Source: Thermoanaerobacter sp. A7A (GTDB lineage: Bacteria > Bacillota > Thermoanaerobacteria > Thermoanaerobacterales > Thermoanaerobacteraceae). From it: a stretch of 64,000 nt of DNA. Where the stretch lies: the NCBI RefSeq assembly GCF_000445185.1, contig NZ_AVAF01000122.1, positions 1-64,000 of the forward strand, given 5' to 3'. This document shows, one piece after another, positions 35,671-43,783 of this stretch; position 1 is the first letter of the stretch; each line of letters opens with the position of its first letter. Under the pieces are notes generated by a model that did no database searches, had not been told where the DNA came from, and was given only the letters and a program-made list of their open reading frames with translations. A program made the translations under genes and the position numbers.

Positions 35671-35702
35671 TTAGAAAGGGCTTTTTAAAAAGCCCTTTCT
35701 AA
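35671..35702 (+). terminator. Perfect palindrome after livJ
   Basis: TTAGAAAGGGCTTTTT and AAAAAGCCCTTTCTAA form a 16-bp stem with no T tail beyond it. It could stabilise the livJ message 3' end or reduce transcription of the enzymes downstream. Confidence 0.6.
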
Positions 35703-35727
35703 AAACCTCATGATAGGAGGCTACCAA

Positions 35728-36567
35728 ATGGCAAAAGTCAGAGTTAATAATATTGAATTATATTATGAAATACACGGAAATGGTCAACCTCTTGTACTAA
35801 TAGAAGGCCTTGGTTGTTCGAAATGGATGTGGTTTAAACAGATATATGAGTTAAAAAAGTATTTTAAGGTTATTGTTTTTGACTTGAGGGGTGTTGGTGA
35901 TTCTGATAAACCTGATATGGAATATTCTATTAAGTTGTTCGCTGATGATACAGCGGCTCTGGTAACAGAACTTGGGTTTAAAAAAGTTCACATACTTGGG
36001 GTTTCTATGGGTGGTTATATAGCACAAGAACTTGCTTTGGAATACCCTGCTCTTGTTGATAGGTTGATATTATGTTCTACTCATTATGGAGGACCAAATA
36101 TCGTGCCAATACCACTGTCCACTCTTAGCATTATGTTAAATGGAACAGGTGCAGGTAATGCACTGGAAAATTTGCGAATTGCTATGTCTTTAAGTTTTAG
36201 CGATGAATATCTTTCTACTCATAAAGATGAATTTGAACAAATTGTGAAATGGAAATTTGAAAAGCCGCAACCATTTTACGCTTACAAAAGACAATTTTAC
36301 GCTGGATTAGCATTTGATGAAGAATCAAGAGTTCATTTGATTAAATCTCCTACTTTAATAATGGCAGGTAAAGACGATAAAATCGTACCTTATGAAAATG
36401 CTCTTTTATTGCATTCAAAAATTGAGGACTCAGAAGTTGAATTTTTTGATAATGCAGGACACATGTTTTTTATAGAAAAAGCAGAGGAAGTGAATCAAAA
36501 AATTGTAGAGTTTTTAACAAAACCTATAGGAGGAGATGAAAAATGGAAAGAAAGAATATTAACGTAG
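35728..36567 (+). CDS. Alpha/beta hydrolase (first copy)
   Basis: The 279-residue protein has the alpha/beta-hydrolase fold with oxyanion region LVLIEGLGCSKWMW (the usual HG is replaced by EG), FDLRGVGDSDKP, nucleophile elbow GVSMGGYIAQELAL (Ser about 96), Asp in MAGKDDKIVP and His in NAGHMFFIEK. No signal peptide. Substrate unknown; esterase, thioesterase or C-C hydrolase are all open. ATG 35728 follows ATAGGAGG. Its end overlaps the next gene by 25 bp. Confidence 0.88.
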   Translation: MAKVRVNNIELYYEIHGNGQPLVLIEGLGCSKWMWFKQIYELKKYFKVIVFDLRGVGDSDKPDMEYSIKLFADDTAALVTELGFKKVHILGVSMGGYIAQELALEYPALVDRLILCSTHYGGPNIVPIPLSTLSIMLNGTGAGNALENLRIAMSLSFSDEYLSTHKDEFEQIVKWKFEKPQPFYAYKRQFYAGLAFDEESRVHLIKSPTLIMAGKDDKIVPYENALLLHSKIEDSEVEFFDNAGHMFFIEKAEEVNQKIVEFLTKPIGGDEKWKERILT

Positions 36568-37571
36568 GAATTGTTGGAACAGGACTTTACATTCCTGAGA
36601 CATATATGACAGCTGAAGATATAGCAAAAGAAACAGGTATACCTGAAGAAATTATAAAAACCAAATTTGGGATTATAAGAAAGCCTATACCGGGTCCGGA
36701 AGACCATACTTGTCATATGGGAATACAAGCGGCGAAAGATTGTTTGAGAAGAACTGGTGTTGATCCAAAAGAAATAGACCTCATTATATATATAGGCGAA
36801 GAACACAAAGAATATCTACTTTGGACATCTGGTATCAAATTACAATACGAAATAGGAGCAGAAAATGCGTGGGCTTTTGATATGGCGTTAAGGTGCGGTA
36901 CAGCAGTTGCAGCTTTGAAGATAGCGAAAGATATGATGGTTGCAGATGATAATATTAATACCGTTATGATTGCTGGTGGATACAGAAACGTTGACTTTAT
37001 TGATTATAAGAATCCGCGCGTATCCTTCATGTATGACCTTGCTGCAGGAGGAGGAGCAATTCTCCTTAAGAAAAATTATAATAGGAACATTGTACTTGAG
37101 GCATCAATTATAACAGATGGTTCCTTTTCTGAAGATGTTGCTGTTGTCGGTGGAGGGACAAAATATCCTGTAAGCCATGAAATGATTGATAAAGGACTAT
37201 ATAAATTAGATGTTTTGAATATGGAACATATGAAAAAAGGCCTTGAAGAAAAATCGATGCCTAATTTTTTAGGTGTGATTAAAGAATCTCTAAGGAAAAG
37301 CGGATATACACCTTCCGATATTGGCTATCTTGCGATACTTCACATGAAAAGGTCTGCTCATGAATTTATTTTAAATGAACTAGGCTTATCTCCTGACAAA
37401 TCGATTTACTTAGAAAACTATGGGCATATGGGTCAGATCGACCAGATACTTTCAACACAACTTGCACTAGAAGAAGGAAAAATAAAAGATGGTGATGTAG
37501 TAGTATGGGTAAGTGCAGGGATAGGTTATGTATGGGATGCAATTACAATAAAGTGGGGACCTATAGAATAA
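36543..37571 (+). CDS. KAS III / HMG-CoA-synthase-like thiolase-fold protein (first copy)
   Basis: The 342-residue protein has the thiolase fold of the FabH group: VGIVGTGLYIPETYMTAEDI at the start, a Cys at about 118 in MALRCGTAVAALK, a conserved His in AILHMKRSAHEF and VWVSAGIGYVWDA at the end. The Asn of the FabH triad is replaced by His in ENYGHMGQID. A Glu-rich segment (IGEEHKEY) falls near where HMG-CoA synthase keeps its catalytic Glu. It is therefore unlikely to be a housekeeping FabH and more likely condenses or cleaves CoA esters in this pathway. Confidence 0.8.
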   Translation: MERKNINVGIVGTGLYIPETYMTAEDIAKETGIPEEIIKTKFGIIRKPIPGPEDHTCHMGIQAAKDCLRRTGVDPKEIDLIIYIGEEHKEYLLWTSGIKLQYEIGAENAWAFDMALRCGTAVAALKIAKDMMVADDNINTVMIAGGYRNVDFIDYKNPRVSFMYDLAAGGGAILLKKNYNRNIVLEASIITDGSFSEDVAVVGGGTKYPVSHEMIDKGLYKLDVLNMEHMKKGLEEKSMPNFLGVIKESLRKSGYTPSDIGYLAILHMKRSAHEFILNELGLSPDKSIYLENYGHMGQIDQILSTQLALEEGKIKDGDVVVWVSAGIGYVWDAITIKWGPIE

Positions 37572-37609
37572 GTTTTATGGCATAAATTTTATGACAGGAG
37601 GTTTTAAAC

Positions 37610-38905
37610 ATGGATTATAAAGAACTATACAAAAAGAAGTTAGTTTCTGTTGAAGAAATTTTATCAAAGATTAACAGTGGAGATGAAATTGTTTCTGCTA
37701 TGGCTGCTTCAGAGCCTCAAGGCATTTTAAGTAAACTCCATACTATAAAAGATAGAGTTGAAGATGTAACGGTTGTTGTATGTCTTCCAATGAAAGATTA
37801 TGAATTTTTTATGAATCCATCAATGAAAGGGCATTTTCTTACTGAATCATGGTTTTATACTGCAGGATTAAGGGAAGCACATAAATATGGAACAGTATCT
37901 TTTATACCCAATCATCTTCATTTAGCTTCAACAAAAAGATTACACTATAGAAAACCCAGGTTTTTCCTAGGCACAGCAACTCCAATGGATAAACATGGAT
38001 ATTTATCATTATCTTTAGGTATTACTTATGAAAAAGATATTCTTGAGAACGCTGATTATGTTGTTTTAGAGGTAAATGAAAACCTCCCAAGGACATATGG
38101 TGATACACAAATCCACATAAGCCAGGTGGACTTCATTGTTGAAAATCATGCTCCTGTTCCTGAAATTCCTATTGTAGAACCAAACGAAAAAGACAAAATA
38201 ATAGGGAATTATATAGCTGAGTTAGTAGAGGACGGCTCAACGATTCAATTGGGAATAGGTGGAATACCTAATGCTGTGGCAAAAGCACTTTTAAATAAAA
38301 AAGACCTTGGCATTCACACAGAGATGTTTACAGAAGGAATGGTAGATTTATTTGAAGCTGGGGTAATCACCAATAAGAAAAAGACCTTATGGAAAGGAAA
38401 ATCTATAGCTACATTTGCACTTGGTACTAAGAAACTGTATGATTTTATAGATGATAATATGGGAATAGAATTTCAAAGAGGCGCAGTTGTCAATGACCCA
38501 TATGTAATAGGCCAAAATTATAAAATGGTATCTATAAATACTGCACTGCAAGTAGATTTAACAGGTCAAGTTTGTTCAGAATCTCTGGGTATAAGGCAAT
38601 TCAGTGGGACGGGGGGACAAGCAGACACGGCAGTAGGGGCACAAATTTCAAAAGGAGGAAAATCAATAATAGCACTGTACTCATCAGTAAAAAACGATGC
38701 TATATCTACAATAGTTCCTGTGCTGACAGAGGGTGCTGCAGTGACTCTTTCAAGAAATGATGTAGACTATATTGTTACAGAGTATGGCATTGCAGAAATG
38801 AGAGGACGGTCAATAAGAGATAGAGTCAGAAATTTAATAAACATTGCTCATCCTAAATTTAGAGATGAACTTAAAGAGAAGGCTAAAGAGCTTATGATAT
38901 GGTAA
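37610..38905 (+). CDS. Acetyl-CoA hydrolase/transferase family CoA-transferase
   Basis: The 431-residue enzyme belongs to the family of butyryl-CoA:acetate and 4-hydroxybutyrate CoA-transferases. Visible are the glycine loop QLGIGGIPNAVAKALL, the probable catalytic Glu in HTEMFTEGMVDL and the CoA-contact regions RQFSGTGGQADTAVGAQISK and VTEYGIAEMRGRS. It should move CoA between acetyl-CoA or a product CoA ester and an imported carboxylate. It could also take over the last step of butyrate formation lost with butyrate kinase. Start ATG 37610 follows ACAGGAGG. Confidence 0.88.
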   Translation: MDYKELYKKKLVSVEEILSKINSGDEIVSAMAASEPQGILSKLHTIKDRVEDVTVVVCLPMKDYEFFMNPSMKGHFLTESWFYTAGLREAHKYGTVSFIPNHLHLASTKRLHYRKPRFFLGTATPMDKHGYLSLSLGITYEKDILENADYVVLEVNENLPRTYGDTQIHISQVDFIVENHAPVPEIPIVEPNEKDKIIGNYIAELVEDGSTIQLGIGGIPNAVAKALLNKKDLGIHTEMFTEGMVDLFEAGVITNKKKTLWKGKSIATFALGTKKLYDFIDDNMGIEFQRGAVVNDPYVIGQNYKMVSINTALQVDLTGQVCSESLGIRQFSGTGGQADTAVGAQISKGGKSIIALYSSVKNDAISTIVPVLTEGAAVTLSRNDVDYIVTEYGIAEMRGRSIRDRVRNLINIAHPKFRDELKEKAKELMIW

Positions 38906-38954
38906 TATTTGAATGTTAAAGATAAAATGACGATGAAGAAAGGAGGAACAATTT

Positions 38955-40166
38955 ATGAAGAAGCTAAGAGTATTTCCTTTATTGGTAATAATGTCGTTGT
39001 TATTATTTCAAGGACATTATAAAGCAACATCATATTTTGACCCAACACCAATAAAAACATTTACAGACTCCAAATACTGGACTAAAGTGGAACTTTTAAG
39101 GGATAGCAATCCTAACATAGGACAAGAAAAATTCATAACAGATAATCAACAGAAGGATTCAGAAATCATCAAAGAATTTAACAACAATCCTCAACCAAAT
39201 TCGCAATATTTTTTGCTCCATTATGCACCGGGTTGGGATACAGGCACAAAGCCATATCCTGTAATTCTTGTTCACGGTGCTGGTTCTGATGCAAACTTTT
39301 TTGCAGATCCTAAAAGAGATGGTTCGATTACTGGTTTGATGCAATATCTTTCGCAAAGAGGTTATAAGGTCTTTGCTGTTACATTTGCGCATCCTCATGG
39401 GGACAATTACATTCAAAGAGAGATTCTTGCTGATGCGATTCAGAAGGTTAAGGCTGTAACAGGAGCAAGTAAAGTTGATATTATAGCACATAGTAAAGGC
39501 AATATGTCTGCGAGAATGTACGTATCAAATGTCAAAAAATCATGGGGAGTTGATTTTGGAAAAGATGTGAGAAGATATATCCAGCTGGGAGCTCCAAATG
39601 GTGGAATTGACTTTACTTTTAGGAATCCAAATATGGCATGGGGTATAATAACAACTAGAGGATTTGGACCTGTTCCTTATACTTATATGTTGATTTATGG
39701 ATTATGGTATAATACCACCTATCACAGTATATATACAGAAGGTGGTGCCTATCCAGGACAACTTCAGATGTTAGCAAGATGGGATAGTGTATATCCTCTA
39801 AATACAACGCAGCAAGATTGGTATACAACTTATTATGGAGGATGGGGATTTGCTAGTTATTCCTATGGGATAGATTATGCAATTAAAGAAGGTGGGAATC
39901 TTATTAATACATTACAGAATTCCCCTGTAGATCCTTCTGTAGAAATGGCTGTGTTGGCTGGAGATTATAATTATATAAATGGTGTTCCGTGGGAGACCAC
40001 AGGGCCCAGTGATGGATTAGTATTTGTAAAAAGTGCTACTGATACATCGGCAATGACAAAATCAGGAGCAAAACTTTTAGCGAAAGACGTATACCATTTA
40101 AATCACCTTGAGCTGGCATATGATAAATCAGCTATGGATTGGATAGATGCACAATTGTCAAAATGA
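38955..40166 (+). CDS. Secreted lipase / depolymerase-like esterase
   Basis: The 403-residue protein has a signal peptide (KKLRVFPLLVIMSLLLFQG). Its alpha/beta-hydrolase core has the oxyanion stretch PVILVHGAGSDANFF, the nucleophile elbow IIAHSKGNMSARMYVS (Ser about 180, AHSxG rather than GHSxG), an Asp in GPSDGLVFV and a His in HLNHLELAYD. The AHSxG elbow and a Tyr/Trp-rich lid-like insert recall thermostable lipases of anaerobic thermophiles and the PhaZ7-type PHB depolymerase. It is the only exported enzyme of the operon and probably frees the acid that the Liv transporter imports. AAAGGAGG precedes ATG 38955. Confidence 0.85.
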   Translation: MKKLRVFPLLVIMSLLLFQGHYKATSYFDPTPIKTFTDSKYWTKVELLRDSNPNIGQEKFITDNQQKDSEIIKEFNNNPQPNSQYFLLHYAPGWDTGTKPYPVILVHGAGSDANFFADPKRDGSITGLMQYLSQRGYKVFAVTFAHPHGDNYIQREILADAIQKVKAVTGASKVDIIAHSKGNMSARMYVSNVKKSWGVDFGKDVRRYIQLGAPNGGIDFTFRNPNMAWGIITTRGFGPVPYTYMLIYGLWYNTTYHSIYTEGGAYPGQLQMLARWDSVYPLNTTQQDWYTTYYGGWGFASYSYGIDYAIKEGGNLINTLQNSPVDPSVEMAVLAGDYNYINGVPWETTGPSDGLVFVKSATDTSAMTKSGAKLLAKDVYHLNHLELAYDKSAMDWIDAQLSK

Positions 40167-40279
40167 GAAAAGGAATTGCTTTTAGCAAAAGTAAATTATA
40201 TTTCAAGCAGTTTATTTCCTCGGAAACAAATTAAAATATTATATTTTGTAGATGTTAAAAATAAAGGGGGTTAAAATTT

Positions 40280-41176
40280 ATGTGTAGAGTAATATATAAA
40301 AAAATTGCTTTACCAAATGGAGAGGAAATTGGTTACAGAGAAAGAGAAGGAGGAAAAGACGCAATAATTTTTGTTCATGGTAATCTAGTTTCATCAAAAT
40401 ATTGGGAAAAATTTATGCAAAGATTTCCTGAAAATTTTAAACTTTATGCAGTAGATTTAAGAGGAGCAGGAATCTCTTCATATAACAAGCCTATTGAAAC
40501 AATGAGGGATTTTTCTGAAGATATATGGCTTTTTTCACAAGAAATGAATATCAAAAAGTTTATTCTTGTAGGGTGGTCGATGGGCGGAGTAATTTCTATG
40601 CAACTAGCGGCTGACCACCCTGATTCAGTAAAAAAATTGATTCTTGTAAGTTCACCATCTTGCAAAGGTATACCATTTACAAAAAAAGATGAAGAAGGTA
40701 AAGTGATACCGGGTGAATATTGGAAAACAAAAGAAGAAGTGTTTAATGATAAGGTACAAGTTTTACCGCTAGTGTATGCGTTGAGGTCGGAGAATAGGGA
40801 AATAATGAAAAATATTTGGGATTCTGCTGTGTTTAACTATAAAAAACCTGAAGAAAACTATTATAAAGAGCTCATAGAAGATATTTTTACAGTAAGAAAT
40901 TATCCTGATTGTGCATGGGCAACTCAGATTTTTAATATATCTCACCTTCATAATGGTGTGGTCACGGGTACAGGGGAAGTAGACAATCTAAAGATGCCTG
41001 TATTGTTATTATGGGGAGAATATGATGTAATCGTAAAAAAAGAGTATAGTGATGAAACATCAAAAGAAATCGGGGAGAATGCCCATGTTGTAGTTATTGA
41101 AAATGCGGCTCATAGTGTGTTTATTGATAATGAAGAACAAACATTAAAGGTTATGCTAGACTTTATTGAGAAATAG
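40280..41176 (+). CDS. Alpha/beta hydrolase (second copy)
   Basis: The 298-residue cytoplasmic protein has AIIFVHGNLVSSKYWEKF as oxyanion region, YAVDLRGAGISSYNKP, nucleophile elbow VGWSMGGVISMQLAA (Ser about 99), an acid in LLWGEYDVIVKKE and His in ENAAHSVFIDNEE. It is distantly related to the first copy but has the normal HG. Together with the following KAS III-like gene it repeats the hydrolase-synthase pair found at 35728-37571. Start ATG 40280 follows AAAGGGGG, after a 113-bp gap without a visible terminator. Confidence 0.88.
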   Translation: MCRVIYKKIALPNGEEIGYREREGGKDAIIFVHGNLVSSKYWEKFMQRFPENFKLYAVDLRGAGISSYNKPIETMRDFSEDIWLFSQEMNIKKFILVGWSMGGVISMQLAADHPDSVKKLILVSSPSCKGIPFTKKDEEGKVIPGEYWKTKEEVFNDKVQVLPLVYALRSENREIMKNIWDSAVFNYKKPEENYYKELIEDIFTVRNYPDCAWATQIFNISHLHNGVVTGTGEVDNLKMPVLLLWGEYDVIVKKEYSDETSKEIGENAHVVVIENAAHSVFIDNEEQTLKVMLDFIEK

Positions 41177-41192
41177 GGGAGGAGATGAATAT

Positions 41193-42173
41193 ATGAGAAG
41201 AGCGCGAATCATAGGAGTAGGAAGTTATCACCCAAAAAATTTGATAACAAATGAAGAACTGTCAAAAAGAATAGGAGAACCGATAAGCATAAATTTTGAA
41301 AAAAAGGTTGGAATACTGCAAAGATATATAACTGGATCGGATGAAAGTACTGCAGACCTTGCATATGAAGCAGCTAAAAGAGCCCTTGAAATGGCAAATG
41401 TATCACCGAAGGATATTGATTTGATAATTTTAGCCACAGATACTCCCGAGTATATTACTCCTCCAACTTCTGCAATTGTACAAGGAAGGCTTGGAGCAAT
41501 AAATGCTGGCTTTTTTGATATAAATGCTTCTTGCGCTGGATTTGCAGGCTCTCTTGCAGTTGCATCAAAAATGATTATGGCTGATGATTCATTAAATAAA
41601 GTCTTAGTTATTGGTGCATATAACATGAGCAAATTTATTGACTATAATACACCCGGACTTTCGGCCATATTTGCGGATGGTGGTGGAGCGGTTGTACTTA
41701 CTTCAACAGAAGAAAATGCCGGGTTTTTAGCATCCAAATTCATAGGAGATGGTACCCAATATGATTTTCTAGGTATATATGATGGTGGTGCAAAAAATCC
41801 ATTTAAAAAAGACAATCCTAAAGACCAGCTTTTGACATCTTTCAAGCCTCTTCCTCCAGATAGAAACCTTAAAATGTGGCCTCCTCTTGTAAAGGAAGTT
41901 GTGGAAAGAGCGGGTTATAAAGTTGAAGATATTGATCATATTTTCTTTACTCAGATAAATAAGTCGGTAATATTAGAGGTTATGGATACATTAGGGCTTG
42001 ACCGGTCAAAAGCAACTACTATTATGGAAAAGTACGGCTATACTGGTTCAGCTTGTCTTCCTATGGCTTTAGATGATGCAGTAAAAAATAATAGGATAAA
42101 GAGAGGAGACCTAATTGTTTTTGTAGGTTCAGGAGTAGGATTTTCTATGGCTGCATCAGCTTTTATATATTAA
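41193..42173 (+). CDS. KAS III-like thiolase-fold protein lacking the catalytic His and Asn (second copy)
   Basis: The 326-residue protein keeps the FabH-type fold and nucleophile, Cys114 in FFDINASCAGFAGSLAVA, and the closing FVGSGVGFSMAASAFIY. Where FabH has His (PHQAN), this protein has FFTQINKSV. Where FabH has Asn (GNTSAAS), it has KYGYTGSACLP. Only the Cys of the Cys-His-Asn triad remains, so decarboxylative condensation is unlikely; acyl transfer or a partner role with the first copy is possible. ATG 41193 follows GGGGAGGAG; the longer frame from 41166 overlaps the upstream gene. Confidence 0.82.
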   Translation: MRRARIIGVGSYHPKNLITNEELSKRIGEPISINFEKKVGILQRYITGSDESTADLAYEAAKRALEMANVSPKDIDLIILATDTPEYITPPTSAIVQGRLGAINAGFFDINASCAGFAGSLAVASKMIMADDSLNKVLVIGAYNMSKFIDYNTPGLSAIFADGGGAVVLTSTEENAGFLASKFIGDGTQYDFLGIYDGGAKNPFKKDNPKDQLLTSFKPLPPDRNLKMWPPLVKEVVERAGYKVEDIDHIFFTQINKSVILEVMDTLGLDRSKATTIMEKYGYTGSACLPMALDDAVKNNRIKRGDLIVFVGSGVGFSMAASAFIY

Positions 42174-42210
42174 GCAGTGCATATCTTGGTGAATAATATG
42201 GGGTGATGAA

Positions 42211-43023
42211 ATGACCCTTATTGATGCGTTTAAAAAAATAGCACCTTTTATTAATATAATGACAACAGAGGATCTAGGTATATCAATATGTGATATTAAT
42301 GAATGCGTATTATATTTACCTGGTAAAAAAATTAATCATAACATAAAGGTAGGAGATCCTTTAAAAGAGGGTACCGCTATATATGAAGCAATAAAAAGTG
42401 GAAAACGTATTGTTAGAAGAGTGGGAAGCGAAGTGTATGGTTTCCCATATATTGCTATAGCATTTCCGCTGAGAGAAAACGGTGTAATAACAGGAGGAGT
42501 AAGTATATTTCAATCGACAGCAAAACAGGATGAGATAGCAAATATAACTGAAAAAGTGTTTTCTTCATTGCAGCAGATTCACTCTATGATACAAGAGATA
42601 TTTCTAATTTCAAAAAATGTATCTGAAATAAGCGATGAAGCCTCAAAGCTTGCAGAATATGCAAAAAATAATGCTCAATCTACTGACGAGCTTATAGACT
42701 TTATTAAACATATCTCTTCAGAAACAAATTTATTGGGCTTAAATGCGGCAATAGAAGCTGCGAGAGTTGGTGAGAGTGGCAAAGGGTTTACAATAGTTGC
42801 AAATGAAATAAGGAAATTATCTATGTCAACCAAAGACTCTGTAGAATCTATAAACAATGTACTTATAAAACTTAAAGAAATAAGTTACAAAATTGATAAA
42901 AATATGAAAGAAATAAAGAATACAAATGTGAATCTATATAAACTTATAGAAAATGCGAATAGTGAACTTGAAGAAATAAACAAAATGTTTGAGGAACTTT
43001 ACAATAAAACGCGACTTTATTAA
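42211..43023 (+). CDS. Soluble chemoreceptor-like protein (MCP signalling domain)
   Basis: The 270-residue protein has no membrane helix. The N-terminal part (about residues 1-120) looks like a small sensor domain, and the C-terminal part is a short MCP signalling coiled coil with [20 protein letters not shown] and [12 protein letters not shown], resembling the soluble YfmS-type receptors of Bacillus. It may couple chemotaxis to the compound handled by the operon upstream. A fragment of butyrate kinase begins 6 bp after its stop codon. Confidence 0.85.
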   Translation: MTLIDAFKKIAPFINIMTTEDLGISICDINECVLYLPGKKINHNIKVGDPLKEGTAIYEAIKSGKRIVRRVGSEVYGFPYIAIAFPLRENGVITGGVSIFQSTAKQDEIANITEKVFSSLQQIHSMIQEIFLISKNVSEISDEASKLAEYAKNNAQSTDELIDFIKHISSETNLLGLNAAIEAARVGESGKGFTIVANEIRKLSMSTKDSVESINNVLIKLKEISYKIDKNMKEIKNTNVNLYKLIENANSELEEINKMFEELYNKTRLY

Positions 43024-43028
43024 ATAAG

Positions 43029-43181
43029 ACATATAGTGGGGAATTTGTAACACTTATAAAAGATAGAGTAAATTTTATAGCATCTATTTATGTATATCCG
43101 GGAGAAGAGGAAATGCTAGCTTTAGCTCAAGGGGCTTTGAGAGTTTTAAACGGTGAAGAAAAGGCAAAAGAATATGTATAA
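43029..43181 (+). pseudogene. buk: Butyrate kinase C-terminal remnant
   Basis: A reading frame with no start or ribosome site encodes about 50 residues that read like the extreme C-terminus of butyrate kinase, including [20 protein letters not shown] and [20 protein letters not shown], then stops at TAA 43179-43181 before a terminator. The other 300 or so residues of the kinase are missing. It is best read as the 3' stub of a deleted buk whose terminator is now used by the chemoreceptor-like gene. Confidence 0.85.
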
Positions 43182-43185
43182 AATG

Positions 43186-43229
43186 AAAACTGATAAGAGG
43201 CTTATGTTGGTCCTCTTGTCAGTTTTTTT
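43186..43229 (+). terminator. Terminator of the maoC-liv operon
   Basis: AAAACTGATAAGAGG pairs with CCTCTTGTCAGTTTT and ends in T7. Confidence 0.9.
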
Positions 43230-43237
43230 AATTTTAA

Positions 43238-43266
43238 TTGACATCATAATTAATAAAAATTACAAT
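43238..43266 (+). promoter_or_regulatory. agr operon promoter
   Basis: Perfect TTGACA (43238-43243), 17 bp, then TACAAT (43261-43266), upstream of the membrane-protein gene at 43304. Confidence 0.8.
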
Positions 43267-43303
43267 TATATTTGAGATTATGTAAAGTAGAAAGGCGAGA
43301 AAA

Positions 43304-43762
43304 ATGGATAAGTTGACGATTTGGGAAGTATTTTTGTTTTCAGTGCCAGAGGCAGCAGTTATAATAAGTATTGCTTTTGGTTTAGGGGGAGTAAAGTTTA
43401 AGCCAAAAGAGATTTTGTATATAAGCTTACTTACTGGAATCATATTGTACTTTATAAGGCCATTGGTCAGTAGTTATATTATAAATGTTATACTTTATAT
43501 CGGGGTATTAATGATTTTGTTTTTGGTATTTAAAGTTATGGACTTTTTTAAAGGCATGATGAGCGTTATTTTATCCGTCTCCATTTATTTAATAATAGAA
43601 TATCTAAATGTTACGGCAATTCAATTTTTATTTGATATAGATCCTGTAATTTTATTGAAGGACTATGTCTTACGATTTGTGTGTTTTTTACCCCAATTAT
43701 TAACAGCAATTTTGATTTCTTTTGCTATACGCAAATATAAACTTTATTTATTTACAGAGTAA
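43304..43762 (+). CDS. AgrC-receptor-like membrane protein without a kinase domain
   Basis: The 152-residue protein is almost wholly hydrophobic, with about five membrane helices. Its features look like the N-terminal receptor half of clostridial AgrC kinases: the opening WEVFLFSVPEAAVIISIAFG, a central FLVFKVMDFFKGMMSVILSV and the last helix RFVCFLPQLLTAILIS. It lacks any kinase domain and ends after a basic tail (IRKYKLYLF). The response regulator begins 21 bp later. I infer a receptor subunit that acts with the short kinase at 44514. Confidence 0.75.
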   Translation: MDKLTIWEVFLFSVPEAAVIISIAFGLGGVKFKPKEILYISLLTGIILYFIRPLVSSYIINVILYIGVLMILFLVFKVMDFFKGMMSVILSVSIYLIIEYLNVTAIQFLFDIDPVILLKDYVLRFVCFLPQLLTAILISFAIRKYKLYLFTE

Positions 43763-43783
43763 TGCATTGGGAGATGAATTTAT

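Noticed and set aside
36543-37571. Annotation as housekeeping FabH
   Set aside because: The Asn of the triad is replaced and the genes lie in a catabolic operon with no fatty-acid synthesis genes.
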